DNA from: Streptomyces sp. NBC_00461
GTDB lineage: Bacteria; Actinomycetota; Actinomycetes; Streptomycetales; Streptomycetaceae
Direction: 5' to 3'
DNA: 64,000 bases
Assembly: GCF_036013935.1 (NCBI RefSeq)
Contig: NZ_CP107902.1
Span: 3,753,001-3,817,000, forward strand
The translations under genes were made by a program, and so were the position numbers. Positions 42,548-52,050 of this stretch are shown here, in pieces; within the stretch, counting starts at the first letter, position 1; every line of letters begins with the position of its first letter. Under the pieces are notes generated by a model, which did no database searches, was not told the origin of the DNA, and saw nothing but the letters and a program-made list of their open reading frames with translations.

Positions 42548-43558
42548 ATGCGCCCCGACACGCCCGCCGAGAACGTCGACCACACCGCCGAAGCGGCACG
42601 CCTGGAGCGGACCGCCGACCGGTATCCCGAGGACGCCGAAGCCCTGCTCCTGCAGGCCGCGGCCCACCTGGAACTGTCCGGCGACCGCCCCGCCGCGACC
42701 GCGCTCTACGACCACCTGCTCTCCTCCCGGACCGACCTTGAGGACCCCTACCTGGTACGAGCCCTCAAGGCCTCGAACCTGTGGGAGTACGGCCACGAGG
42801 CCGAGGCCCGCGCGATCATCGACGGCGTCCGCGCCGCGGCCCCACGGGACCCGGCTCCCTGGGTGATCGTGGCGGAGTCACTGGAGTCGCACGACGAGCT
42901 GGAGGCGGCCCAGGAGACGTTCACGGAGGGAGCCCGCGTCCTCCTGACAGACGTGGACGAGCCCCCCTACGCGACACATCCGCTGCTCTTCGGCCGCCAC
43001 CGGGTGAGGCGGATGCTGGGGCTCGCCCACGACGAGTGGGACACGGTGGCGGACCTCCTGCACTCGTCCCCGGTCTCCCTGGACGAACTCCACGACCCCA
43101 AGCGCGTGTGGTCCCTGGGCTCGGACAACCCGGCGGAGCTGGCGGCGGAAATCTCGCGGCTGCGGGCGGAGTTGGGCACCTTCCGCGAGGCCCTCTCCCG
43201 CCCGTTCCCGGTGGCGGTCCTGCACTGGCCGCAGGAGGAACTGGCTGAGCTGCTCGCGGGCTACCCGACCCTGGCCGACGAGTACCCGTCCCATGCCGAC
43301 CACCTGGCGACGATAGAGGGGTCACTGCGGGAACTGGCGGCCAGCGGAACGCCGAACCTGGGAATCGTGACGGGCACGGTCCCGTCATACGAGGCCTTCG
43401 CAGCTTCGGAAATGGCCTCCCCCGGGGAGACGGAACTGCTGCCGCAGTATGCGACGACGCTGGCGGCGAGGGGGCGGGCTGCGGAGTGGCCGCCGCAGCG
43501 GGGGGCTGGGTGTTGGTGTGGGTCGGGGCGGGAGTATGGGGAGTGTCACGGGGTGTAG
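42548..43558 (+). CDS. SEC-C motif protein with helical repeats
   Basis: 336 residues. TPR-like helical repeats occupy the N-terminal half (EAARLERTADRYPEDAEALL, then ALKASNLWEYGHEAEARAII). The C-terminus carries the zinc-binding SEC-C motif CWCGSGREYGECHG, as in SecA and many stand-alone bacterial proteins. Function unknown; probably a protein- or ribosome-binding adaptor. ATG at 42548, GTG at 42539 also possible; no good ribosome-binding site, so leaderless is likely. Confidence 0.75.
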   Translation: MRPDTPAENVDHTAEAARLERTADRYPEDAEALLLQAAAHLELSGDRPAATALYDHLLSSRTDLEDPYLVRALKASNLWEYGHEAEARAIIDGVRAAAPRDPAPWVIVAESLESHDELEAAQETFTEGARVLLTDVDEPPYATHPLLFGRHRVRRMLGLAHDEWDTVADLLHSSPVSLDELHDPKRVWSLGSDNPAELAAEISRLRAELGTFREALSRPFPVAVLHWPQEELAELLAGYPTLADEYPSHADHLATIEGSLRELAASGTPNLGIVTGTVPSYEAFAASEMASPGETELLPQYATTLAARGRAAEWPPQRGAGCWCGSGREYGECHGV

Positions 43559-43813
43559 CGGCCACGCGGGCCCATTTCTCACCAGTCGAAGTGCCCCCAC
43601 TCAGCGGACGACATAGCCGACCCGGCCGGCCTCCGAGTTCTGAGGGCCACGCAGGGCGCTGACGGCTTTCGCGCCAGCTCAGGCCTGGTTTCCCAAACTT
43701 GCCTGTCCGAAAACGATCACCTTGCAGCAGAAGAGCTTCGATTGTCGGTGGCTGCTGTTAGAACAGATCCGTATCGACGTGAGAGATCAATCGCGAGGGA
43801 TCAGGGAGCAGCC

Positions 43814-46800
43814 GTGGCGGAATCGGGGGACCGGGCGCAACCGGTGGCGGGTGTTTACGAGCAGCTGATCACGCGGACCCTGCACGACCGGATGGAGCGG
43901 CTCGAAGCCGCTGGCTGGAAGGCAATCGACGAGGAAGTCAGCGAAGAGTCCGCGCCCCACGTGCTGGCACGCCACATCGGAGAGGCCGTGGGGCGCAGGC
44001 TCAGTCAACTGCCGCAGAACAAGCAGGTGACCGTTGCCAACCAGATCCTGGAGTCTCTGGCCACGCATGCACCGGATCCGGACTCGGATGAGGTCGTAGG
44101 CGCCATCGCCGATGGCCCCCGGCAACTCCTGGCGCTCGCTGAGCAGGAGGCTCCCGGCGTCTACGCGATTCGCCCCCTCACGCCCCTCTCCGAAACCGCG
44201 CTGATCACCAACGCCCCGGACGACCCCAACCTGGGCGCCGAACTGCGGGCGGAGCTGGCCACGGCCGATCACATCGACCTGCTGTGCGCGTTCGTGAAAT
44301 GGCACGGAATACGAGTACTCGAAGGCTCGCTCCGCGCGGCCAAGATGCGCGGAGTCCCCATCCGGATCATCACGACCACGTACATCGGGGCCACCGACAG
44401 ACATGCCTTGGACCGCCTGGTCCGCGAGTTCGGCGCCGAGGTGAAGGTCAACTACGAGATCCGGTCGACGCGTCTGCACGCAAAGGCTTGGCTGTTCCGC
44501 CGCGAGACCGGCTTCAACACGGCCTACGTGGGCAGCTCCAACCTGTCCAAGGCCGCGCTCCTCGACGGCCTGGAGTGGAACGTACGGCTCTCATCCGTCG
44601 CCACGCCCAGAGTGCTCGAAAAGTTCGAGGCGACGTTCGAGGCGTACTGGGATGACCCAGCCTTCGAGTCGTACGACCCCGATGAGGACGGGGAGCGCCT
44701 CGCCGAGGCACTGGCCCGAGCAGGAGGCAAGGGGTCGGGCGACGACCTCAAGATCAACCTATCCGGCCTCGAAGTACAGCCCTTCCCCCACCAGCGGGAC
44801 ATGCTGGAACGTCTCCGCGTCGAGCGCGAGATCCGCCATCACCACGAGAACCTCCTGGTCGCCGCCACCGGAACGGGCAAGACCGTCATGGCCGCCTTGG
44901 ACTACCGCACCATGCGCGACCAGCGCGGTGGAGAGCTCCCTCGGCTGCTCTTCGTCGCTCACCGCAAGGAGATCCTGAGGCAGTCTCTGCGCACCTACCA
45001 AGAGGTGCTCGCCGACGCTTCGTTCGGTGAGCTGCTCTACAACGGCCAGGAACCCCGTGACTGGACCCACGTCTTCGCCAGCGTCCAGTCCCTCAACCTC
45101 CAGCGGTTGGAGCAGCTCGATCCCGGCCACTTCGACGTCATCGTCATCGACGAGTTCCACCACGCCACGGCGAACACGTACCGCCGCGTACTCGAGCACT
45201 TCGCGCCAACCGAACTGCTCGGCCTCACCGCGACGCCGGAGAGGATGGATGGGCTCAATGTGCAGGACGAGTTCTTCAAGGGCCGGATCGCCGCCGAAAT
45301 GCGGCTGTGGGAAGCCCTGGAGGCCGATCTGCTGTGCCCGTTCCACTACTTCGGTATCCCCGACGGCACGGATCTGACACGGCTCAAGTGGCGATCGGGC
45401 AACTACGACCGAGACGAACTCGCCAACGTCTACACGGCCGACGACGGACAAGCCCGCATCGTCCTCAAGCAGGTCAACAACAAGATCTCCAACCCTGCAG
45501 CCATGCGCGCCCTGGGCTTCTGCGTGAGCAAGGAGCACGCCCATTTCATGGCGCAACAGTTCAACAAGGTGGGACTCCGGGCTGCGGCCCTGGACAGCGA
45601 CTCGTCTCCCGCGGAGCGAGAACAGACACTGGGCGACCTGAAGAACGGCAAGGTCCAAGTCATCTTCTCCGTCGACCTGTTCAACGAGGGCCTGGACATC
45701 CCCGACGTCGACACCCTGCTTCTCCTTCGCCCCACGAACAGCGCGACCCTCTTCCTCCAGCAGTTGGGACGCGGTCTGCGCCGTACGCCGAACAAGCCGG
45801 TACTGACGGTGCTGGACTTCATCGGCCAGCACCGGGCAGAGTTCCGCTTCGAGGAGCAGTTCCGCGCTCTGACGAACCTGTCCCGCAACCGCCTGGTCGA
45901 CGGCATCGAGCGCGGTTTCCCGCAGTTGCCCTCCGGCTGCCAGATCATCCTGGAGGGCAAGTCCAAGGACCTCGTCCTCGCCAACATCCGCACCCAACTC
46001 AACGCCACCATCAACACGTTGGCGAAAGAGGTCCGGGACTACAGCACGCCCAAGCTGGAGGCGTACCTGCGCGAAAGCCGGCGGGACATCAAGGAGCTCT
46101 ACAAGAGCGACAACTCCTGGACCAAGGTCCTCCGCAAGGCGGGGGTCATCAAGGAGGCCCCGCTGCCGAGTGAGGAGGACCTCCTCAAGCGCGTCCACGC
46201 CTTCCTCCACGTGGACGACCGGGACAGGGCCGACACGTACCTCCGCCTCCTCGCGGACGACGCCCCCGGCTACGGCTCCCTCTCCCCAACCGAGCAGGCG
46301 TACGCACGCATGCTCTTCTTCAACCTCTGGGACAAGGCGGGCGGCTTCTCCAGCTACCGAGAGGGTCTCGAATCCCTCCGCGCCCAACACCTCGTCCGCG
46401 ACGAACTTCAACAGGTCCTGTCGTACGTCCTCGACCGCACCGACCACTACCCAGTCCCCGTGGACGGGCTACTCGGCCACCTTCCGCTGAAGATCCACAG
46501 CGCTTACAACCGCTCCGAGGTCTTGTCAGCGCTCGGGGTCGCGCGGTTGGGCGGACAGATGCCCGGGGTGTTCGCGCAGGGGGTGACCTGGGTCGAGGAG
46601 ATCAAGACCGACGCGTTGCTGATCACCCTGGAGAAGAACGAACGGGACTTCTCCCCCAGCGTCCGCTACAAGGACTACGCGATCAGCCCCACCCGCTTCC
46701 ACTGGGAGTCGCAGAGCACCACCCCGGAGAGCTCCAAGACCGGCCTGCGCTACCAACACCACGCCGAGCGGGGCAGCCATGTCCTCCTGTTCCTGCGCCG

Positions 46801-46960
46801 CTACAAGTCCAACGCCATCGGCAAGTCAGAGCCCTGGATGTTCCTTGGCCCGGCGACCTATGTGAAGCACACGGGCAGCAAGCCGATGGCGATCACGTGG
46901 GATCTTCAGCACGAGCTTCCGGCTGATGTGTGGACGTATTCCGCCATCGCGGCCGGATAG
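43814..46960 (+). CDS. PLD-nuclease/SF2 helicase/DUF3427 protein
   Basis: 1048 residues. Order: helical N-terminus, a phospholipase-D-type nuclease domain (H222-x-K224 in RLHAKAW, then YVGSSNLSK), and a superfamily II helicase with Walker A TGTGKT (352-357), DEFH (446-449), TATPERMDG and QQLGRGLRR. The protein ends with a DUF3427 domain (GLRYQHHAERGSHVLLFLRR region). GTG at 43814 has GGGAG; TTG at 43742 is open but weaker. It acts alone with no methylase or partner. Such PLD-helicase-DUF3427 proteins are scattered across genomes, often in variable regions, and a role in DNA-directed defence is plausible but unproved. Confidence 0.85.
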   Translation: MAESGDRAQPVAGVYEQLITRTLHDRMERLEAAGWKAIDEEVSEESAPHVLARHIGEAVGRRLSQLPQNKQVTVANQILESLATHAPDPDSDEVVGAIADGPRQLLALAEQEAPGVYAIRPLTPLSETALITNAPDDPNLGAELRAELATADHIDLLCAFVKWHGIRVLEGSLRAAKMRGVPIRIITTTYIGATDRHALDRLVREFGAEVKVNYEIRSTRLHAKAWLFRRETGFNTAYVGSSNLSKAALLDGLEWNVRLSSVATPRVLEKFEATFEAYWDDPAFESYDPDEDGERLAEALARAGGKGSGDDLKINLSGLEVQPFPHQRDMLERLRVEREIRHHHENLLVAATGTGKTVMAALDYRTMRDQRGGELPRLLFVAHRKEILRQSLRTYQEVLADASFGELLYNGQEPRDWTHVFASVQSLNLQRLEQLDPGHFDVIVIDEFHHATANTYRRVLEHFAPTELLGLTATPERMDGLNVQDEFFKGRIAAEMRLWEALEADLLCPFHYFGIPDGTDLTRLKWRSGNYDRDELANVYTADDGQARIVLKQVNNKISNPAAMRALGFCVSKEHAHFMAQQFNKVGLRAAALDSDSSPAEREQTLGDLKNGKVQVIFSVDLFNEGLDIPDVDTLLLLRPTNSATLFLQQLGRGLRRTPNKPVLTVLDFIGQHRAEFRFEEQFRALTNLSRNRLVDGIERGFPQLPSGCQIILEGKSKDLVLANIRTQLNATINTLAKEVRDYSTPKLEAYLRESRRDIKELYKSDNSWTKVLRKAGVIKEAPLPSEEDLLKRVHAFLHVDDRDRADTYLRLLADDAPGYGSLSPTEQAYARMLFFNLWDKAGGFSSYREGLESLRAQHLVRDELQQVLSYVLDRTDHYPVPVDGLLGHLPLKIHSAYNRSEVLSALGVARLGGQMPGVFAQGVTWVEEIKTDALLITLEKNERDFSPSVRYKDYAISPTRFHWESQSTTPESSKTGLRYQHHAERGSHVLLFLRRYKSNAIGKSEPWMFLGPATYVKHTGSKPMAITWDLQHELPADVWTYSAIAAG

Positions 46961-46965
46961 CCGAT

Positions 46966-47181
46966 TCAGCCGAGCAGTTCTCGGGCGAGGGCGGAGGCGA
47001 CTGTCCAGGCCATCCGCGCATAATCGGTCTCGACATCGTCGTACGGAGACAGAAGAGGAACAGGCACCTCACCCCGCTCGCCCGTGAACTCCTTTGACTC
47101 CTGTGCCCAAGCCTCATCGATCTCCTGCACTTCGAGAGCGAGCTCTCGAATCCGGGCCATGCGATGCGAGTCGGTCACCAT
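46966..47181 (-). CDS. small acidic protein downstream of the ATP-binding gene
   Basis: 71 residues from ATG 47181 (or 70 from GTG 47178, which overlaps the predicted original stop of the upstream gene as GTGA). The sequence is amphipathic and acidic, with ARIRELALEVQEIDEAWAQ and YDDVETDYARMAWTVASAL. I do not recognise a domain. The normal start/stop overlap supports this as a separate gene that has become fused in frame by the upstream frameshift. Confidence 0.65.
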   Translation of the reverse strand: MVTDSHRMARIRELALEVQEIDEAWAQESKEFTGERGEVPVPLLSPYDDVETDYARMAWTVASALARELLG

Positions 47182-47892
47182 GCCGCCGTGGTCGGGGCCG
47201 TCCCTCCTTTCGCTGAGCCGTTCCGGAGGGCTCCCCACCGCAGAACTTGGCATGGCGCGCCTCCGTTTCGCGAAGCCAGCACCTCGAAGCCGGTCTGAGC
47301 ACTGTCCAGAACCTCGTCCTCGTCGCAGCCATGCCCGAAGACGACGGAGGAAGTTCGTGATGACATCGATCACCACCTCTTGAGCCACCGTCCTACTCAA
47401 CCTGCTCAGGTCCGCTTCGCAGGAGCGCTTCGCCTCTGCGTGGAGGTTCGACAACGCTTCTGCCCGCATGACACCGGCTCCGTCCACATGGCCGTTCGGC
47501 CTGGTGAGCCCCGTCGCCAGCTCACACCAGGTCACCTTCCGATCGGGGTGAAGCAAGACGCCCCAGCGGTCGGCGACCCCGGCGACCAGAGCCATGCCTC
47601 GTCCGCCCTCGGAGTCGGAGCTCGCGTCGACGAGGGTGGGTAGGGCTCGCGTATCGGGATCGTGGACCTCGATGCGCAGGTGGGTGCCGTTCATGGAGAC
47701 GACGAGCATGGCCGGGGTGCCGCGGCCGACGTGCGTGATGACATTGGCCACCAACTCGCTTACGCAGAGCTGCGCTTCGTCGGCGACGTCATCCAGTCCC
47801 CACATCCCTAGGTGCAGCCGCATGATGCGCCGCAAGGCACCCACTTCCTCGGGTTCGGCCGTGAAGGCCAGGTCCCAGGGCTTTCGAGACAT
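46966..47892 (-). CDS. RsbW-like ATP-binding regulator, frameshifted into downstream gene
   Basis: The N-terminal 130 residues form a GHKL/HATPase domain (N-box ELVANVITHVG, G-box GGRGMALVAG), the family of anti-sigma kinases that accompanies AbaA/WhiJ-like modules. After TNFLRRLRA the reading frame becomes unlike the family. In the next frame, sequence typical of the family C-terminus continues (HGCDEDEVLDSAQTGFEVL) and ends at a TGA at 47175-47177. One extra G in the run at 47334-47336 (C on + strand) explains this. As it stands the gene runs on to 46966 (308 residues, fused to the next gene). ATG at 47892. Divergent from the DUF5753 regulator. Confidence 0.8.
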   Translation of the reverse strand: MSRKPWDLAFTAEPEEVGALRRIMRLHLGMWGLDDVADEAQLCVSELVANVITHVGRGTPAMLVVSMNGTHLRIEVHDPDTRALPTLVDASSDSEGGRGMALVAGVADRWGVLLHPDRKVTWCELATGLTRPNGHVDGAGVMRAEALSNLHAEAKRSCEADLSRLSRTVAQEVVIDVITNFLRRLRAWLRRGRGSGQCSDRLRGAGFAKRRRAMPSSAVGSPPERLSERRDGPDHGGMVTDSHRMARIRELALEVQEIDEAWAQESKEFTGERGEVPVPLLSPYDDVETDYARMAWTVASALARELLG

Positions 47893-48109
47893 ACACGGTT
47901 CCTGGACCACGCAGACCCCTCTCGTTGCACGCCCACTCCACGCGATGAGCGGAGCGTTACGCACCCTCACGGTGAGTGGCGTTATGAATCAGGGTGACGC
48001 GCGCCTATCCCGTTGTGCAATGTGCAGGAAGAGATTCCCACTTCTGAGTGATTGGCAGGCAGACACCTTGGCGCGAGACTGAACACCCGCTAATCAATGG
48101 AGGGTTGAG

Positions 48110-48958
48110 ATGGCCGGATCACCCACGGCACGCCGTCGCCGTCTCTCGATCGAGCTCAAGAAGCTCCGCGAGATGAACTCACGCACCTGCGCGCAGGTCG
48201 GCGAGGCCCTGGACTGGAGCGGCTCCAAGGTCAATCGCATGGAGACGGGCAGCGGCCGGGTCCAACCCTCGGACATCGATGCCCTCTGCCGTTTTTACGA
48301 CACCACCGACGAACTCCGCGACTTCCTCAAATCACTCGCTCGGGAGGCCAAGACGCGTGGCTGGTGGCAGGTGCACGGCTCCGGTGTCCCCGAGTGGTTC
48401 AACATCTACATCGGGCTGGAGCAGGAAGCCTCCACGTTCCGCCAGTACCAGTGCGAGCTGATCCCCGGCCTCATGCAGACCGAGGCGTACACGTGTGAGC
48501 TTCACAAGACGGGGGCTCACATGTCGGCCGAGGACATCAACAGGGCAGTCCGTGTACGCATGGAACGCCAGGCCCTACTGACGCGGGCCGGAGCGCCCGA
48601 CGCCTGGTTCATCGTGAACGAGGGCGCCTTGCGCAACGTCATCGGGGACCCGGCGCTGATGCGTGAACAGCTTGAACGCGCTTTGGAGACGGCCGAGTTG
48701 CCAAGTGTGACCTTGCAAGTCCTCCCCTTCGACTCAGGAACCTATCCGGCCACCGGCTCCTTCACGATGCTCGGCTTCCCCGACCAGGAAGACCCTGACC
48801 TGGTGTACCGGGACGGCATCACCGATGCCGTCTACTTGGAGGGCGAGCATCATGTTCGTGAGTACACAAGGGCGTTCGACGGCTTGCGAGCCGCTGCCCT
48901 CAGTCCTCAGCGTTCCACCCAGCTGATCAACTCCATCCTGAAGGAACACACAAGGTGA
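48110..48958 (+). CDS. XRE HTH-DUF5753 regulator (Scr1/WhiJ-like), module 1
   Basis: 282 residues: HTH at about 10-65 (LREMNSRTCAQVGEALDWSGSKVNRME) followed by the DUF5753 domain (GLEQEASTFRQYQCELIPGLMQTEAYT and LQVLPFDSGTYPATGSF). This family includes the S. coelicolor WhiJ-like regulators that pair with a small DUF397 partner. ATG at 48110 with GGAGG. It is translationally coupled to the DUF397 gene that follows (GTGA overlap) and divergent from the ATP-binding gene; the three form one AbaA/WhiJ-type module. Confidence 0.9.
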   Translation: MAGSPTARRRRLSIELKKLREMNSRTCAQVGEALDWSGSKVNRMETGSGRVQPSDIDALCRFYDTTDELRDFLKSLAREAKTRGWWQVHGSGVPEWFNIYIGLEQEASTFRQYQCELIPGLMQTEAYTCELHKTGAHMSAEDINRAVRVRMERQALLTRAGAPDAWFIVNEGALRNVIGDPALMREQLERALETAELPSVTLQVLPFDSGTYPATGSFTMLGFPDQEDPDLVYRDGITDAVYLEGEHHVREYTRAFDGLRAAALSPQRSTQLINSILKEHTR

Positions 48959-49176
48959 GCATTGCAGAGCCCCCGGACGACGGCCGCCTGATGTGGTTCA
49001 CGTCTACGTACAGCAATGGCGCGGGGGGTGAGTGCGTCGAGTGCGCCCTGGTCGATGAGAGCGCTCTTGTACGCGACTCCAAAAGCGCGAAGGATCCTGT
49101 GGTGCCGGTGGTCACGATCCGAAGTGGTGCGTGGTCTTCCTTCGTGCAGGCCTTGAAGGACTTCAAGTTGACCTAG
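48955..49176 (+). CDS. DUF397 protein, module 1
   Basis: 73 residues, typical DUF397: YSNGAGGECVECA, VRDSK and a final aromatic-rich SGAWSSFVQALK. GTG start within the stop of the HTH gene. DUF397 partners are thought to bind and modulate their cognate HTH protein. Confidence 0.88.
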   Translation: MSIAEPPDDGRLMWFTSTYSNGAGGECVECALVDESALVRDSKSAKDPVVPVVTIRSGAWSSFVQALKDFKLT

Positions 49177-49401
49177 CCGCCAAGACGCCCCGCACTTTCG
49201 CAAACCTGACATTCGGTCGATCGTTCCTGCCCGGCACGCCGGTTCAGTCTGACGTGAGATCGGACCGCATACCGTGCGAAGGACGTTGAGTGCGCTTGTG
49301 CAGCAGCATTCGTGACACACAACCGAAGAAGCCGAACCAACAACCAACAAGGCAGTCGGATTGCCCTTTGCCCGGAGCATGGCCTCCGTAGGCTTCCGCA
49401 G

Positions 49402-50043
49402 GTGATTGAGACCATCGTCCTCGACATCGGCGAGACCATCACCCACGACGACCGCTACTGGCACTCGTGGGCCGACTGGCTAGATGTTCCCCGGCACACG
49501 CTCTCTGCCCTCGTCGGTGCCGTCGTCGCTCAGGGGCGTGACAACGCCGACGCTGTACGACTCGCCCGACCCGGTATCGACATCGCTACCGAGTACAGCG
49601 CTCGCGAAGCCGCGGGACAGGGTGAGTTCCTTGACGAGTCGGATCTGTACGACGACGTCCGGCCGGCGCTGTCCGCGCTCCGCAAGCTCGGCGTCCGCGT
49701 CATCGTCGCCGGAAACCAGACGTCCCGCGCGGGCGAGCTGCTGCGCGGGCTGGACTTGCCCGCCGACCTCATCGCGACCTCGGGCGACTGGGGCGTGGCG
49801 AAGCCGCAGCCGGAGTTCTTCGCACGGGTATTGGAGGTTGCTCAATCCACGCCAGAAGGGGCCGTTTACGTCGGTGATCACCCAGCCAACGATGTGTTTC
49901 CCGCGAAGGCGGCCGGACTGCGTGTGGCGCACATCCGGCGTGGGCCGTGGGGGCACCTCTGGGCCGACGCCCCGGAGCTGCCGGGCGGGGCGGACTGGCG
50001 GATCGGCAGCCTTATGGAACTCGTTTCGATCGCTGGGGGCTGA
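49402..50043 (+). CDS. HAD-family hydrolase
   Basis: 213 residues from GTG 49402. HAD motifs: nucleophile D in VLDIGET, motif II VAGNQTS, Lys in GVAKPQPEFF, motif III VGDHPANDVFPA. An ATG frame from 49312 adds thirty residues unlike the family, and the first conserved base is at the GTG. Phosphatase of unknown substrate inside the regulator island. Confidence 0.8.
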   Translation: MIETIVLDIGETITHDDRYWHSWADWLDVPRHTLSALVGAVVAQGRDNADAVRLARPGIDIATEYSAREAAGQGEFLDESDLYDDVRPALSALRKLGVRVIVAGNQTSRAGELLRGLDLPADLIATSGDWGVAKPQPEFFARVLEVAQSTPEGAVYVGDHPANDVFPAKAAGLRVAHIRRGPWGHLWADAPELPGGADWRIGSLMELVSIAGG

Positions 50044-50231
50044 CGGAACCCGACGGCAGGATCGTGGAGCACTCCGTGACGGCCGAACCGGACCCGGATC
50101 CTGGCTTCCGCTCGCGAGATCATTTATGCCAGATCGGGAATAGTTCAGAGTTCACGTGGACGAGCAACGACGTGCTCCGTAGCGTCATCCATGAAGGCCG
50201 CCCATCTGGGGCGGAACCAGAAGGGGGCTCC

Positions 50232-50441
50232 ATGGCGCGCGAGGATCTGACTCGACTCACTGGGACTGTCAACGGGCCCAACTGCGATGACGACGATTGT
50301 CCGAACGTCTACCGCACGGCAACCGGATCTATCGTGGTCCAGGGGAACGTGACGGCGGCCTTCCGGACTCCGGAGGGTGAGGCCCTGGTGGAGATCCCTG
50401 AGTCGGTGCTCAAGGAGGCCGTACGTGCTCTTGGATGGTGA
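50232..50441 (+). CDS. small conserved protein upstream of DUF6879 gene
   Basis: 69 residues, with an acidic Cys-containing run NCDDDDCPNVY and a C-terminal beta/alpha pattern (VQGNVTAAFRTPEGEALVEIPE). This arrangement ahead of a DUF6879 gene and an XRE-DUF5753 gene recurs in Streptomyces as a second kind of module. ATG at 50232 after GGGGG. Its end overlaps the next gene by 17 bases. Confidence 0.72.
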   Translation: MAREDLTRLTGTVNGPNCDDDDCPNVYRTATGSIVVQGNVTAAFRTPEGEALVEIPESVLKEAVRALGW

Positions 50442-50958
50442 CGAGTGGCGGAGGACGTTTGACGCCTACGAACGTGACGCGTGGCGATTCGAAACCCAGC
50501 CCACGTACACCATGCCCAGAGAAGCTGAGAACGTCGCCCGCTTTCTTCGCGGTGAGCCGAAGCCCGATCAGCACAATGCACGCTGGCATGAGCGGGTACG
50601 CGGATACGTGGCGTCGGGCCGCACGATTGGGCGCGTGCGGGTCGTGCGGCAGCCATTGACGGACTACCAGCGATACCAGTTCGCATGGGGAATTCCCGCA
50701 AACATAGCGGCTGGCGAGGATATCCGGATCCTGGATGTCACGCGGGAGGACTTCGAACTCCCTCTGTCGGAAACCGACTGGTGGATGTTCGACGAGATGC
50801 GCATCGTGCAACTGAACTACCGACCGGACGGCACGCAGATCAATCGAGAGATATTCACGGGTGACACTGCCCCGTACTTGGAGTGGAAACGCATTGCGAT
50901 AGCTCACTCGGCGCCGTTCTCCGAGTACGTGAGAGAATTCGGTGACCTTCGAACCTGA
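50425..50958 (+). CDS. DUF6879 protein
   Basis: 177 residues, DUF6879 (Trp/Arg-rich, WRRTFDAYERDAWRFETQPTY then RFLRGEPK and an ending WKRIAIAHSAPF). GTG at 50425 with GGAGG. It is embedded between the small 69-residue protein and an HTH gene with overlaps on both sides, so the three are translationally coupled. Function unknown. Confidence 0.8.
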   Translation: MLLDGDEWRRTFDAYERDAWRFETQPTYTMPREAENVARFLRGEPKPDQHNARWHERVRGYVASGRTIGRVRVVRQPLTDYQRYQFAWGIPANIAAGEDIRILDVTREDFELPLSETDWWMFDEMRIVQLNYRPDGTQINREIFTGDTAPYLEWKRIAIAHSAPFSEYVREFGDLRT

Positions 50959-51772
50959 GCAGCTGGGGCAGTCGAGAAGCGACCTAGCACAAACGCTCCG
51001 CGAGTTGCGAAAGCGAGCCGGTCTCACGGGGGACCGGCTCGCTCGGCGTTGCAACATGTCGCAGAGCCAGATCAGTAAGTTTGAGACCGGCAATAAGACT
51101 CCGAAGCTCGTGGACGTCGAACGCATCCTTCGAGCTCTCGACGCTCCCGCCGGCATAGTTGCGGAAGTTACCGCTCTCGCACGCATCGCGAATACCGAGT
51201 GGCAGGACAAACGCTCATCCTGGCGCCGCGGCAAGGAGAAGCGACAGACAGAACTTGCCTCGCTGGAGAGTGAGGCAACAGAGCTGAGATATTTTCTCCC
51301 CGCCATGATTACGGGTCTGCTGGCCACGCCTGACTATGTTCGGGCCAGCCTGATTCACACACCGGGTGACTCGTCGAAGACGGTGGCGCGCAAGCTGGAG
51401 CGCCAGGCTGTTCTTTACGACACGTCAAAGGCCTTCACCTTCGTCCTAACGGAACAGGCAGTGCGGTGGTCGATCGTGCCGACGCCAGCCATGGCCTTGC
51501 AGATCGATCGTCTGGTGTCGCTGTCCCATCTGCCAAATCTACGCATCGGCGTCATTCCAGTGGGAACGGTCATGCCACGGGGACCGATGAACACGTTCAC
51601 GGTCTACGACAATCGGCTGGCTACAGTCGAGAACTTCACTGGCCGTATGGTGTTTCGGGATTCTCGTGATGTCTCGGAGTATCTTGCCGTGTTCTCTTCT
51701 TTCGAGGAGCAGGCTCGCTTCGGTGATGAGGCAAGGGCCTTGCTGCTCCAGTGGGCAAACGCCTGCCGGTGA
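50942..51772 (+). CDS. XRE HTH-DUF5753 regulator, module 2
   Basis: 276 residues: an HTH at about 15-70 (LRELRKRAGLTGDRLARRCNMSQSQISKFE) and a DUF5753-like C-terminus (ELRYFLPAMITGLLATPDYV, VTLQ-type LRIGVIPVGTV, and FTVYDNRLATVENFTGRMV). GTG at 50942 overlaps the DUF6879 gene by 17 bases. Probably regulates its own module. Confidence 0.85.
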   Translation: MTFEPEQLGQSRSDLAQTLRELRKRAGLTGDRLARRCNMSQSQISKFETGNKTPKLVDVERILRALDAPAGIVAEVTALARIANTEWQDKRSSWRRGKEKRQTELASLESEATELRYFLPAMITGLLATPDYVRASLIHTPGDSSKTVARKLERQAVLYDTSKAFTFVLTEQAVRWSIVPTPAMALQIDRLVSLSHLPNLRIGVIPVGTVMPRGPMNTFTVYDNRLATVENFTGRMVFRDSRDVSEYLAVFSSFEEQARFGDEARALLLQWANACR

Positions 51773-51855
51773 TCTTTAGTCCGTAACAGGAATATTGCTC
51801 GAACCCCGCGCTTCTCCGGTGGATCATAGATTCGCAATGAAGCCGGGGAGGATTA

Positions 51856-52050
51856 ATGACGAGCCCGCAGAAGCCTCAGGAATACGGCCTTACGGAACTT
51901 CCTGTGGAACCAACAGCAGTGCCCGCTTGTAGCGCCTGTCTCGGCATTTGCGTCCGCCGCAGTAACGCGCGTTCCGGAGGCGACTACAGCGCTGCATCTG
52001 ACGCGAATGTGGATCTGCGTCGACACCAGGCAGAGGTTCACCCGGCATGA
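51856..52050 (+). CDS. small Cys-containing protein
   Basis: 64 residues with a CSACLGICVRRSNARSGGD stretch (three Cys), possible metal binding. ATG at 51856 with GAGG upstream. Its stop overlaps the start of the next small gene (ATGA), which argues that both are real. I do not recognise the family. Confidence 0.55.
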   Translation: MTSPQKPQEYGLTELPVEPTAVPACSACLGICVRRSNARSGGDYSAASDANVDLRRHQAEVHPA

